DNA of 41,539 nucleotides, from assembly GCA_938021455.1 (NCBI GenBank), contig CALIGP010000132.1, positions 1-41,539 of the forward strand. Direction: 5' to 3'. Origin of the DNA: an uncultured Lewinella sp. Lineage in GTDB: Bacteria > Bacteroidota > Bacteroidia > Chitinophagales > Saprospiraceae. Position numbers and translations under genes: made by a program. Below, one piece after another: positions 25,605 through 34,153 of this stretch (its first letter is position 1; each line of letters opens with the position of its first letter). Below the pieces are notes generated by a model that did not search any database, was not told where the DNA came from, and saw only the letters and a list, made by a program, of their open reading frames with translations.

Positions 25605-25624
25605 TAGATCAAATGATTAGATCA
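25605..25624. promoter_or_regulatory. Second, imperfect copy of the operator at the fic start codon
   Basis: TAGATCAAATGATTAGATCA contains the same TGATTAGATCA half-site, with a weaker left half, and its right arm runs into the fic ATG at 25624. Occupancy would block translation start or transcription of fic directly. Confidence 0.6.
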
Positions 25625-26589
25625 TGGCGTATAAACCACCTTATGAAGTTACTTCTCAGATGTTTACTCTTGTCAAAGAGATTATTCGCTTGGTAGGACA
25701 ACTGGAAGGCTATCAACTACTTGTTGGTAATGTTAAGCTTCGTCGCAAGAATAAGATAAAATCTATTGTGTCGAGTTTAGCGATAGAAGGAAACTCACTA
25801 ACGGAGGAACAGGTAACGGCCATTCTGGAAGGGAAACGGGTGATGGGCCCCAGACAGGATGTAAAAGAAGTTGAAAACGCCATCCAGGTCTACGATAGGC
25901 TGGAAGCCATTGATCCTTACTCTGAAGACGAGTTGTTAGGCATTCATAAAATTATGATGTCAGGGCTAATTACGGATGCAGGTAGGTACCGGCAAAGTGG
26001 CGTTGGTGTGGTAGATGGCACTAAAGTCATCCATATTACTCCTCCAGCGAAAAGGGTTCCCAACTTAATGGGCGACCTCTTCGATTATCTTGAGAACTAT
26101 GAGGAAGACATCATTATTAAAAGCTGTGTTTTTCACTTTGAATTTGAGTACATCCATCCTTTTAGTGATGGCAACGGGAGAATGGGCCGGCTATGGCAAA
26201 CAGCCATTTTGAAGTCTGAGTATCCTGACCTGGCTTTTGTACCCATCGAGAGTATTGTTCACGAAAGGCAGCAAGGGTACTACGACGCTTTACAAGTCAG
26301 CCAGCATGCGGGGGATTCTAATACGTTTATTGTCTACGCATTAGAGTCGATTAAGCTGGCACTTTCTGAACAGTTAGATAATGCATTGTCAGTCCCCCGT
26401 GATGTAGATAGTAGGCTCTTAGCCTTTAAGGGACAGGTTGGAAATAGGCCTTTCAGTAGAAAAGAATATTTACGCTACCATAAAACCATTTCGCCTGCTA
26501 CGGCTACTCGTGATCTCAAAACGGGAATAGATCAAAGCCTGCTTGAACGCTCCGGGACATCTAGCGCAACCAGGTATCAGTTTGTATAA
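25624..26589 (+). CDS. Fic-domain AMP-transferase-type protein with N-terminal inhibitory motif
   Basis: A 321-residue protein. The N-terminal helix carries SSLAIEGNSL (residues 50-59), a match to the (S/T)xxxE(G/N) inhibitory motif in which Glu55 would block ATP binding. The Fic core follows, with the catalytic motif HPFSDGNGRMGR at 178-189 (catalytic His178). The last 60 residues (FSRKEYLRYHKTISPATATRDL, then LERSGTSSATRYQF) look like a winged helix. Fic enzymes transfer AMP from ATP to Ser/Thr/Tyr of a target protein; here the target is unknown. The winged helix and the two operator-like sites upstream suggest it could regulate its own gene, as proposed for other Fic-HTH proteins. There is no separate antitoxin gene. 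Confidence 0.92.
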   Translation: MAYKPPYEVTSQMFTLVKEIIRLVGQLEGYQLLVGNVKLRRKNKIKSIVSSLAIEGNSLTEEQVTAILEGKRVMGPRQDVKEVENAIQVYDRLEAIDPYSEDELLGIHKIMMSGLITDAGRYRQSGVGVVDGTKVIHITPPAKRVPNLMGDLFDYLENYEEDIIIKSCVFHFEFEYIHPFSDGNGRMGRLWQTAILKSEYPDLAFVPIESIVHERQQGYYDALQVSQHAGDSNTFIVYALESIKLALSEQLDNALSVPRDVDSRLLAFKGQVGNRPFSRKEYLRYHKTISPATATRDLKTGIDQSLLERSGTSSATRYQFV

Positions 26590-26602
26590 GCGTGCTTATA
26601 CC

Positions 26603-28360
26603 CTACACCGTCACCCGCAAATTCAACTCCTTACACTGCGCCTCATCAATACTCGCCGGCGCATCGATCATCACATCACGGCCCTGGTTGTTTTTTGGGA
26701 AGGCGATGAAGTCGCGGATAGAAGACTGGCCGTTCATCACCGCACAGAGACGATCAAAACCGAAGGCGATACCTGCGTGGGGTGGGGCACCGTATTCGAA
26801 GGCACCCATCAGGAAGCCGAACTGTTCTTCGGCCTCTTCCTCGGTGAAGCCGAGGAGCTTGAAGTTGCGTTCCTGCAGCGCCCGGTCGAAGATCCGCACG
26901 GAACCGCCGCCGATCTCGGCGCCGTTGATGACGAGGTCATAAGCGTCGGCCTTGAGGCTCTTCATCGTTTCGTGGTCGCCATTGAGCATCCGTTCCACCT
27001 CTTCTTGCTTGGGGCTGGTGAAGGGGTGGTGCATGGCGTGGAAGCGCTCTGATTCCTCGTCCCATTCCAGCAGCGGGAAGTCAACGACCCAGAGAGGAGC
27101 AAAGGCTCCCTCGGGGATCATATCGTATTCTTTGGCGGCGTGGAGGCGGAGGTTGCCGATCTGTCCACGGCTCTTCTCGTCTTCGCCGGAGATGACGAGC
27201 AGCAGGTCACCGGGCTTCGCGTCACACTTGGCGGCCCAGGCGGCGAGGGCTTCCTGATCGAAGAACTTGTCTACGCTCGATTTGAAGCTGCCGTCTGCAT
27301 TGCACTTCACGTACACGAGGCCTTTGGCGCCGATCTGCGGGCGCTTGACCCAGTTGGTTAGGGCGTCAAGATTCTTGCGGGTGAGGTCGGCTTTGCCGGG
27401 CACACAGATGCCAACGACCAGTTCGGCGTTGTCAAAGACGCCAAAGCCTTTGTTCTGGGCTACGTCATTGAGTTCTACCAGCGGCATGCCGAAGCGGAGG
27501 TCAGGCTTGTCCGAGCCGTAGAGACGCATGGCGTCATCGTACTGCATTCGGGGGAATTCTGGCAGAGCGATACCCTTCATCTCCTGGAAGAGGTGGCGGG
27601 TGAGTCCTTCGAAAGTATTCAGTACGTCCTCCTGGGTAACGAAGGCCATCTCGCAGTCAATCTGCGTGAACTCGGGCTGGCGGTCAGCGCGGAGGTCTTC
27701 GTCACGGAAGCACTTAACGATCTGGAAGTAGCGGTCGAAGCCAGCTACCATCAGCAATTGCTTAAAGGTTTGTGGGCTCTGCGGCAGGGCGTAGAACTGC
27801 CCTTCGTTGAGGCGGCTGGGCACGACGAAGTCGCGCGCACCTTCGGGGGTAGACTTAATCAGGAAAGGCGTTTCCACTTCCACGAAGTCATTTCCGCCGA
27901 GGTAAGCCCGCACGGCCAGGGCCAGCTTGCTACGAAAGATGATATTCTCCTGTAGCGGACCACGACGTAGGTCGAGGTAGCGGTACTGCATGCGCAGGTC
28001 GTCTCCGCCGTCGCTGTCGTCTTCGATGGTGAAGGGCGGTGTTTTAGCACCGTTGAGTACCGTGAGCTCTGTGGCCAGAATCTCTACGTCACCCGTTGCC
28101 CGGTTGGGATTCTTGTTGGTGCGCTCGCGGACGGCACCTTTAACCTGAATTACGAATTCACGGCCGAGTTTCTTGGCCTGTTCGGCCAGCTCTGCATTAT
28201 CATCCTGATCAAAAACAACCTGGGTGATGCCGTAGCGGTCACGAAGATCAACGAAGGTCAGGCCACCGAAGCCACGGCCAATCTGTACCCATCCACTGAG
28301 GGTTACTTCTTTACCGGCGTCGGAGAGGCGGAGTTCACCGCAATTATGAGAGCGAAACAT
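26603..28360 (-). CDS. aspS: Aspartyl-tRNA synthetase
   Basis: A 585-residue protein, full length for a bacterial AspRS. An N-terminal OB-fold anticodon-binding domain (LSGWVQIGRGFGGLTFVDLR) precedes the class II core: motif 2 region CFRDEDLRADRQPEFTQIDCE, the bacterial GAD insertion between about residues 285 and 410, and motif 3 GIAFGFDRLCAVM. It charges tRNA-Asp in the cytoplasm. It is transcribed on its own after a gap with a good promoter candidate. Its 3' end lies 13 bp from the convergent fic stop. Confidence 0.98.
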   Translation of the reverse strand: MFRSHNCGELRLSDAGKEVTLSGWVQIGRGFGGLTFVDLRDRYGITQVVFDQDDNAELAEQAKKLGREFVIQVKGAVRERTNKNPNRATGDVEILATELTVLNGAKTPPFTIEDDSDGGDDLRMQYRYLDLRRGPLQENIIFRSKLALAVRAYLGGNDFVEVETPFLIKSTPEGARDFVVPSRLNEGQFYALPQSPQTFKQLLMVAGFDRYFQIVKCFRDEDLRADRQPEFTQIDCEMAFVTQEDVLNTFEGLTRHLFQEMKGIALPEFPRMQYDDAMRLYGSDKPDLRFGMPLVELNDVAQNKGFGVFDNAELVVGICVPGKADLTRKNLDALTNWVKRPQIGAKGLVYVKCNADGSFKSSVDKFFDQEALAAWAAKCDAKPGDLLLVISGEDEKSRGQIGNLRLHAAKEYDMIPEGAFAPLWVVDFPLLEWDEESERFHAMHHPFTSPKQEEVERMLNGDHETMKSLKADAYDLVINGAEIGGGSVRIFDRALQERNFKLLGFTEEEAEEQFGFLMGAFEYGAPPHAGIAFGFDRLCAVMNGQSSIRDFIAFPKNNQGRDVMIDAPASIDEAQCKELNLRVTV

Positions 28361-28381
28361 GGACTATAATTTTTAGCAGCG

Positions 28382-28389
28382 CAAAAGTA
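28382..28389 (-). promoter_or_regulatory. Candidate promoter -7 box (TACTTTTG) for aspS
   Basis: On the minus strand a TAnnTTTG match ends 21 bp before the aspS ATG. Confidence 0.5.
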
Positions 28390-28438
28390 AACAGCTTTGG
28401 GGGGATAATGGTGGGTTTAGAGAGAAAGGTTTCACTTA

Positions 28439-28459
28439 GGGCGCGGACGCAGGTGCAAT
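28439..28459 (-). repeat. Copy of the TTGCACCTGCG repeat
   Basis: The minus strand reads TTGCACCTGCGTCCGCGCCC, identical in its core to the copy at 15098. It directly precedes the 51-bp palindrome. Confidence 0.65.
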
Positions 28460-28466
28460 GAAGGCT

Positions 28467-28517
28467 ACCCTCCGGCTGAAGCCGGGGGTACTGTACCCCC
28501 GGCTTCAGTCGGAGGGT
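28467..28517. repeat. Nearly perfect 51-bp palindrome overlapping a gene end
   Basis: The 25-base arms (left arm ACCCTCCGGCTGAAGCCGGG then GGTAC) pair with one mismatch around a single-base centre. The stop codon and the last residues of the glycosyltransferase gene fall in the right arm. It would make a very strong hairpin in either transcript and probably ends the glycosyltransferase message. Confidence 0.8.
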
Positions 28518-29968
28518 GAACGTTTCCAAACCCGAATATCCTCCCCAATCTCATCAAAGGGCTCAAAGACCTCCAGCAAGCGCTCCGTAAGCGGGGTGTT
28601 GGCATTTGGGTCATAGGCGCGTCCTACGAGATACATCACCGTTGGATCATTAATAATGCGCTCCGCCTCGGCGAGTTCATCGACCTGAAAGGCGCGAACG
28701 TGATGGTCGAGGTACAGTAAAGAAGAATGAACGTAGGGCGTTGGCACCGGACGGTCGAGCAGGTGATGCGTGATCTGCCAGCCATTGATGCCGAAGAAGG
28801 TTTCTCCGGGGGCCAGCTTGTCTTCAAAGTAAACCGCAATGCGGGCGGGTTTATCGTCTTTATTGGAGTAGTGCTGATAGTGGACGATACCCAGCAGCAA
28901 GGCAAGACCCATCACGATGGTGGGCGTCCATTTCCGCAGCCATTCCCGGCGGAGCCGGGGGAAGATCGTCAGCCCGGGTGCCCACCAGCAGGCCGCCAGC
29001 AGCGCCAGCACCGGGTGCAGTTGCACCTGGTAGTGCCCGAATCGTTTACCCGTGATCAGGACCACTATTGACACCAGTAAAAACTGAAGTAGCAGGTAGT
29101 AAACCCAGTGCAGCCCTTCCTTGCTTTTGAATCGTTTCCATTGCACCAGCGCTCCGGCGCCCAAAATGACGAAAGGGGAGTAGCGTAGCAGGTAATCTCC
29201 CATGTACTTCAGGCGTAAGTACCAGGGCAAGTCAACGGGGTAAGCGCCCGCTACTTCGAAAGTGTAGAACTGAAAGGCCTCCAGCAGGCCCGCCTGCCGG
29301 TAATAAAGATAGACTAGGACCAACGGAACGAGAAAGCCCGCCACTAGGGCTACACCGGAAAGAACAGCCCGGGAATAGGCCCGCTGCTGGCCGTAATACC
29401 AGAGCATAAACAGTCCGATGGCCAGTGCCTCCGCTGCCGCAAAGGGCTTTACGGCTACGGCACAGCCCAGTAATAAACCCGCCAGGGGCCAATGCCAGAA
29501 AGCATTGACATGCCCCGATTTGATCCTTGGAGCTACGGCTACGGTTACGGCGAAAATGGTAAATACATTGAAAAATATCTCCGTATTGGGAGACAGGCCG
29601 TAGTAGGTGTAGATGCTGGAAACAATGGCGTAGATAACGCCCGCTGCTATCCCCACCCGTTCGCTTCCGGTAGCTCGCCTACCGCTTAAGAAAAGCCCCC
29701 AGCTGCCAAGGCCAACAACTACCGCAGCCGCAGCTCGTAGAGCCGCCAGGCTCCCGCCGGTAAGCTTGATGAGCAGCATATAAATCCAGAAAATGCCGAT
29801 GGGCTTGGTATCCACTACGTCCTGAAAGTAGAGCTCGCCCCGCAGCATTTCTTCTGCAATGACGATGTAAGTGCTTTCGTCGTGGTTGATGACAGAGATG
29901 AAAAAAGAGCCCCACCGAAGTGCGATAGCCAACACAATGAAAATACCCAGCCAGTAATATTTGCGCAT
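28505..29968 (-). CDS. GT39/ArnT-like integral-membrane glycosyltransferase
   Basis: A 487-residue protein with about 11 transmembrane segments. The first periplasmic loop carries HDE at 29-31 and DTKP at 53-56, as in the dolichyl-phosphate-mannose mannosyltransferase/ArnT superfamily, where the loop acidic residue is catalytic and the sugar donor is a polyprenyl phosphate. It would glycosylate lipid or protein at the outer face of the inner membrane; acceptor and sugar are unknown. The C-terminal 120 residues form a soluble domain. The final codons lie in the palindrome at 28467-28517. It follows the AtpI-like gene by 24 bp on the same strand, so the four genes from bactofilin to here may be one transcript. 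Confidence 0.82.
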   Translation of the reverse strand: MRKYYWLGIFIVLAIALRWGSFFISVINHDESTYIVIAEEMLRGELYFQDVVDTKPIGIFWIYMLLIKLTGGSLAALRAAAAVVVGLGSWGLFLSGRRATGSERVGIAAGVIYAIVSSIYTYYGLSPNTEIFFNVFTIFAVTVAVAPRIKSGHVNAFWHWPLAGLLLGCAVAVKPFAAAEALAIGLFMLWYYGQQRAYSRAVLSGVALVAGFLVPLVLVYLYYRQAGLLEAFQFYTFEVAGAYPVDLPWYLRLKYMGDYLLRYSPFVILGAGALVQWKRFKSKEGLHWVYYLLLQFLLVSIVVLITGKRFGHYQVQLHPVLALLAACWWAPGLTIFPRLRREWLRKWTPTIVMGLALLLGIVHYQHYSNKDDKPARIAVYFEDKLAPGETFFGINGWQITHHLLDRPVPTPYVHSSLLYLDHHVRAFQVDELAEAERIINDPTVMYLVGRAYDPNANTPLTERLLEVFEPFDEIGEDIRVWKRSPSD

Positions 29969-29992
29969 AGATCAGCGAGTTTTTTCCTGGAC

Positions 29993-30376
29993 TTACTTCG
30001 CCGCTGCTGCCAATTTTACCAATACCAATACTTCCAGTACGGTATAGACCAGATAGATCAGGAAAAAGGGAACAACGAAAAGCTTGTTCTCCGGATTCCC
30101 CAGCAAGATGTAAGCAGCGAGTGAGCCACCACAGAGAAACAACTTCAATGTAGTGATGCCCATGAAGGCATTGCCAAACAAATACTTGTTCTCCGCAACG
30201 GCTGTACGCTTACTCACAAAGAAGATGCCTACGGAGAGCAGTAGTAACCCGACCAGCGCACCAATCGTGAGTGGCAAAGCATAATCCAGCGGAAGCAGAT
30301 AATGGCAGATACCGGCCGCAATGATGGCGATAAGGGTGGAAATTCCAAGCAGGAAGTAGAACCGGGAGTTGGTCAT
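29993..30376 (-). CDS. Small four-helix membrane protein, probably AtpI-like
   Basis: About 127 residues from the ATG at 30376 (MTNSRFYFLLG). There are four predicted membrane helices (LLGISTLIAIIAAGICHYLL, ALPLTIGALVGLLLLSVGIF, ITTLKLFLCGGSLAAYILL, FVVPFFLIYLVYTVLEVLVL) and a short Lys/Ala tail. Bacteroidota often encode a protein of this shape between AtpZ and the a subunit of the ATP synthase, so an assembly role for the F0 sector is the likely one, by position and shape only. Here no atpB follows. Confidence 0.55.
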   Translation of the reverse strand: MTNSRFYFLLGISTLIAIIAAGICHYLLPLDYALPLTIGALVGLLLLSVGIFFVSKRTAVAENKYLFGNAFMGITTLKLFLCGGSLAAYILLGNPENKLFVVPFFLIYLVYTVLEVLVLVKLAAAAK

Positions 30377-30387
30377 GGAGGAGGGAA

Positions 30388-30612
30388 CTATAGAAAGTCC
30401 CGCAAAGAAACGTACAATCCGGCAGTAACACCCAACAAACTGAGTACGACCGTAGCCCAGGGGTCTGTCCCTAACCATTCGTCGAGGTAAATACCACCAA
30501 ATACGAAGACGAGAATGACACCAATCATCTGAAAGGCCATTCCGCTGTATTTCATCCAGTTACGGCTGCTCTTGCGTAGGTCTTCCTTTTGTTCGTCGTT
30601 AGGCGTTAGCAC
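30388..30612 (-). CDS. AtpZ/AtpI-family protein
   Basis: A 74-residue protein with two membrane helices (MAFQMIGVILVFVFGGIYLD and PWATVVLSLLGVTAGLYVSL) joined by a short loop, a polar N-terminus, and the YSGMAFQM...GxYLDxxLGT...PW pattern of AtpZ. These proteins accompany F-type ATP synthase and are thought to help ring assembly or carry Mg2+/Ca2+. The start is a GTG at 30612 that overlaps the end of bactofilin by 14 bases, indicating coupled translation. The next gene starts 11 bp downstream. Confidence 0.8.
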   Translation of the reverse strand: MLTPNDEQKEDLRKSSRNWMKYSGMAFQMIGVILVFVFGGIYLDEWLGTDPWATVVLSLLGVTAGLYVSLRDFL

Positions 30613-31054
30613 CTTGTTGCTTTTTCAATGGGTTACCAGAAGACATTTTGCTTCCGCCGCCACTGTAAGGAACGGTGCAGGTACCATTGATTTGAGAGCC
30701 ACCGAGGACGGCCATTTTCTTCGCTTTAACGTCACCAGTAACCTTTGCACTGGCCTGTAGCGTAAGTTCCTCCCGCACCACAAGATTGCCCTTAAAGGTG
30801 CCTTCAATGGTCGCCTGGGCGCATTCTACATCTCCTTCGATGTTCCCTTTGGGGCCGATGATGAGTTTTGCTTCGCAGATGAGGTTGCCAATTAAGGTAC
30901 CATCAATACGGATGTCTCCACCGGCTTTGAGGTTGCCTTCAATTGTTGTTTTAGCGTCGATGGTATTAACACCACCACCTCCGGCAGGAGTGCTGCTGCG
31001 ACCGGAGTCCGTACTTTTTCCTTTAGTGTCTTTCCCGTTGTTGTTGCCGAACAT
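30599..31054 (-). CDS. Bactofilin (polymer-forming cytoskeletal protein)
   Basis: A 151-residue protein. A disordered N-terminus (NNNGKDTKGKSTDSG) is followed by the right-handed beta-helix made of short repeats (IDAKTTIEGNLKAGGDIRID, GTLIGNLICEAKLIIGPKG, VECAQATIEGTFKGNL, and so on) between about residues 33 and 130, and a basic tail. Bactofilins polymerise without nucleotides and position envelope or synthesis machines. The gene leads a minus-strand unit with AtpZ and the AtpI-like gene, an arrangement usual in Bacteroidota. Confidence 0.92.
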   Translation of the reverse strand: MFGNNNGKDTKGKSTDSGRSSTPAGGGGVNTIDAKTTIEGNLKAGGDIRIDGTLIGNLICEAKLIIGPKGNIEGDVECAQATIEGTFKGNLVVREELTLQASAKVTGDVKAKKMAVLGGSQINGTCTVPYSGGGSKMSSGNPLKKQQGANA

Positions 31055-31093
31055 TATTATCGTTTGTAAAAGATGTGCTGTAAGAAAGTGCGT

Positions 31094-31173
31094 TCGGTCA
31101 TTTTATGTGAACACGGAGAACGTAAGAGATTCTCAAGGCTTTTTGGCTTCGGCCCAGACCATAAAATGACCGA
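31094..31173. repeat. 14-bp perfect inverted repeat upstream of bactofilin
   Basis: TCGGTCATTTTATG at 31094-31107 is matched inversely by CATAAAATGACCGA at 31160-31173, with 52 bases between. It lies in the 270-bp gap between bactofilin and PorP/SprF, which has no gene. It could be a small terminator-like fold, an operator pair or a remnant of an inverted-repeat element. Confidence 0.6.
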
Positions 31174-31324
31174 GCCTACTCCTTTTTCACAAGGTTGAAT
31201 CTCCCAGTACCTAAGCCTCACAACTTAAGACCGAATTGAATATGTCTAAACGAACCCGCTTAGACAAAGTGTGTGTTTGGCAAATGTAGATAAACCGTTC
31301 GGAAAGTGAAAAACTTACCGGCTC

Positions 31325-32371
31325 TTAGAATTGTGGACAGTAAACACCGCGGCGCTGACCACCACAAATTTTGTATTGGAGGGATAGCTCAAAGCCACCA
31401 TTACCGTCCGTCGCTGTGTTCAGTGAGCTCGTATTGATGTCGTAGCTGAAGCCCAGCGCGAAGTTCTCGTAGTCGAAACGTGAGCTCAGGATGAGGGCAT
31501 CCGTCAATACGCTGGAGTCATAGCGATTGGAAACACGCGTCCAAAGACCCAGCTGAAAAGACTGCGTGCTGCGGTTGCGGCCACCGTCGAGGAGGAACTT
31601 AACGTTCGTACCGGCGTTGACCTGGAAGCTCGGCCCCTGCGTCATCACAATCACTCCGGGAACCAGGCCGAAGCGTGAGCCCAGCATGAATTCACCACCA
31701 CCGTGCATGGTGTAGCGACTGTAGAGGAGTTCGTCTGCGCTGCTGTCAAAGCTTTGATCAGCGCGGTTAAGGTGGTGGAAAGCACCACCTACGTAGAGGC
31801 TGTTGTGCTCATCAAAGACCATGAACCAAAGCAGGCCTGCTGCCAGGTCAGCGAATAGGAACTGATCGCGGTCAAAACCATTCTCTCCGCTCACGGCGTT
31901 GATGTCAAAGCCACCGTCACCGTCGTGCTGGGTACCCCAGCGAAGCGCCAGGAAGTTAAGGCTACGTTGTGCCGCGCCACCTTCTGCACCGGCTACGAGG
32001 TAGTTGCCATACTTGCGGCTACCGCCCATTTTCTTAGAGTAACTCAGGGAAATTTTTCCCGTTGTAGTGGCGAAGTCGGCCTGGCCGGCTTTGTCGCCCC
32101 AGAAAGTACCACCAATACCGAAAAAGTCGTTGCGGCCAACGGAAACCCGCTGGTCATAACTGACACTGTAGGTCTGGAAAGCGGAACTACCAAGAATGGA
32201 GGCCCACTGGCTACGATAGTTGACCGCAATGCGGCTATTACAGTTCATCACTCCCGTCATGGCCGGATTCAAATTGAGCGGTGACATGTAAAACTGGGAG
32301 AAGTGAATGTCCTGTGCTTGTAAGCCGAGTGCACAGAAAAAGACTAAACAAAAGGTCTGGAGTAACTTCAT
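31325..32371 (-). CDS. PorP/SprF-family T9SS outer-membrane protein
   Basis: A 348-residue protein with a signal peptide ending LGLQAQ and the family start DIHFSQFYMSPLNLNPAMTG, followed by NYRSQW and an alternating beta pattern through to the end (LGFSYDINTSSL, ELSLQYKI). Members are outer-membrane barrels that act with the T9SS, and in Flavobacterium SprF is needed to deliver the adhesin SprB. It could serve the type-B cargo encoded at 6765. It has no large adhesin gene beside it. The upstream gap has a TACATTTG promoter candidate at 32435-32442 on the minus strand. Confidence 0.93.
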   Translation of the reverse strand: MKLLQTFCLVFFCALGLQAQDIHFSQFYMSPLNLNPAMTGVMNCNSRIAVNYRSQWASILGSSAFQTYSVSYDQRVSVGRNDFFGIGGTFWGDKAGQADFATTTGKISLSYSKKMGGSRKYGNYLVAGAEGGAAQRSLNFLALRWGTQHDGDGGFDINAVSGENGFDRDQFLFADLAAGLLWFMVFDEHNSLYVGGAFHHLNRADQSFDSSADELLYSRYTMHGGGEFMLGSRFGLVPGVIVMTQGPSFQVNAGTNVKFLLDGGRNRSTQSFQLGLWTRVSNRYDSSVLTDALILSSRFDYENFALGFSYDINTSSLNTATDGNGGFELSLQYKICGGQRRGVYCPQF

Positions 32372-32434
32372 AATTTGGCTACACTAAAGTATTTGGGATC
32401 GGGAAGACAGATAGCATACCTGCCGTAGCTATGG

Positions 32435-32442
32435 ACAAATGT
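32435..32442 (-). promoter_or_regulatory. Candidate promoter -7 box (TACATTTG) for the PorP/SprF gene
   Basis: A TAnnTTTG match on the minus strand ending 64 bp before the start codon. No other signal is evident in 32372-32586. Confidence 0.35.
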
Positions 32443-32586
32443 AAACAAAACGCACCGAGGCACGGTAAGCCAGAGGCGTTAAAGTTGTCCGCTACTAGCC
32501 CTTAATGCAGGAATTGTCGAAAGCGTAACGTTCGAATGAAGTTTTTTAGTTTGTCAAAGGGGAAAGCTTCCTACGGATTGCGACTA

Positions 32587-34041
32587 CTACCTCCGCCCTT
32601 TCTTCTTCTGCCAGTGCTTACTCGGAATCAGCGGCATGGGGTAGTCTACGCCAAGTTTTACGCCCTTGGCGGATTGCTCCCCATCAGAAAGCCTATCGGG
32701 TTGGTGAATCTCTTCGCAGGGTAAGGCAGATAGCTCCGGGCACCAAAGCTTAATGTATTCTCCATTTTCGTCATAGCGCTGAGCCTGGCTCAGAATGTTG
32801 AAGTAGCGATCTTCGCGCGGGTCGGAGCCTACACCGGCAACGTAGTTCCAGTTGCACCAGTTACTGGTGACGTCGTAGTCCGTCAGCTGGTACTCAAAGT
32901 ATTCGGCACCGAGTCGCCAGTCGAGTTTGAGGTCTTTAACGAGGTAGCTGGCTACGTTCTGTCGGCCGCGGTTACTCATAAAACCGGTCTGGGCAATCTC
33001 GCGCATATTGGCATCAATGAAGGGAGTACCGGTCTGTCCGTCCATCCAGCGAGTAAAGGCGGCGGGGTCTTTGCGCCAGGACGAAGCCTCTCCTTTAGTA
33101 CCTCCTTTATGAAAAATGGCGTTGCCGTGCTTCTTGCCCATCAGACGGAAAAAGTCTCGCCAGAGGAGCTCAAAAATAACCCAGTAGGTGCTGTTGTTAG
33201 CACCGTTCTTTTCTTCGTAGGCCCTTACTTCGGTATAAATTTTCTTTGGTGAAAGGCAACCATGTGCCAGCCAGGCACTGAATTTGGTGCTGTAATCGCT
33301 ACCAATCAGCCCGTTCCGAGTTTCTTTGTAGGTTGAAATTGCTTGTGAGTCGAAGAGATAATAGGCTAGACGGTCGAGGCCAGCTGTTTCACCGCCCTGC
33401 CAGTGGATGGCGGCCCGCTTGTCTTCCGGCGGCGGGGTGATACCGAAATCGGAGAGGGTAGGGGTTTTGCCAAAATCAAGGCCATCTTCTTTGGCAAGCG
33501 GTATGCGCATCGGTGTGGGTAACGGATCACGAACGGGCGTGATGCGCTCGGTTTCTTTGCGGAACTGGGTGAAAATATCCGGCGTTTGGGTGATGGGGAA
33601 GGGTAAGTCAGCCGTGTAGTAGAGTAGCTTTCCACGGCTGTAGTAGACCTCCCGGCCGATGGCCCAAAGATTAGCTTCTACAGCATTTTGCACAACGAGT
33701 TCTTCCTGGGTGCGTTCCCGATTGCAGAAAACCCAGCTGGCGTGCGTTTGTTGGGTGAGCTCGACGAGTTCTTCCTCGGGTTTCCCGATCCGTATCAGTA
33801 AGTCTGCGCCACGCTTACGAAGGTTTTTTTGAAGGTCGAGCACGCTTTCCAACACAAACTTTGCTCGATGGCCTCCCATTTTGGGAAGACCCGTGTGCGG
33901 TAGCGTACCGCGCCATTCACGAGGGTCGAAGATGAACACGGGGAGGACCTCGTCGGCGTGTTTCAGGGCGTCCGTCAGGGCTTCGTTATCGTGTAGCCGC
34001 AGATCGCGACGAAACCAGACAATGGCGAGGCGTTTGCTCAT
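32587..34041 (-). CDS. Cryptochrome DASH / photolyase-family flavoprotein
   Basis: A 484-residue protein. The N-terminal antenna domain starts IVWFRRDLRLHDNEALTDAL. The FAD-binding domain contains STKFSAWLAHGCLSPKKIY, YWVIFELLWRDFFRLM, FIDANMREIAQTGFMSNRGR (GRQNVASYL) and DYDVTSNWCNWNYVAGVG, which together fit the DASH subfamily. DASH proteins bind FAD and usually MTHF, repair cyclobutane dimers in single-stranded DNA and may act in light signalling. It is transcribed alone, as is usual. Confidence 0.93.
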   Translation of the reverse strand: MSKRLAIVWFRRDLRLHDNEALTDALKHADEVLPVFIFDPREWRGTLPHTGLPKMGGHRAKFVLESVLDLQKNLRKRGADLLIRIGKPEEELVELTQQTHASWVFCNRERTQEELVVQNAVEANLWAIGREVYYSRGKLLYYTADLPFPITQTPDIFTQFRKETERITPVRDPLPTPMRIPLAKEDGLDFGKTPTLSDFGITPPPEDKRAAIHWQGGETAGLDRLAYYLFDSQAISTYKETRNGLIGSDYSTKFSAWLAHGCLSPKKIYTEVRAYEEKNGANNSTYWVIFELLWRDFFRLMGKKHGNAIFHKGGTKGEASSWRKDPAAFTRWMDGQTGTPFIDANMREIAQTGFMSNRGRQNVASYLVKDLKLDWRLGAEYFEYQLTDYDVTSNWCNWNYVAGVGSDPREDRYFNILSQAQRYDENGEYIKLWCPELSALPCEEIHQPDRLSDGEQSAKGVKLGVDYPMPLIPSKHWQKKKGRR

Positions 34042-34153
34042 GTTTTCGATCCAGATTAGTGATTATTAGTGTAACGAAGACCGGGACGTATGGTTGCGAT
34101 TTAAAGGCTTATTTCTGAGCGGTATGACATTAGGATGATGAGCCGCGTTTTTG

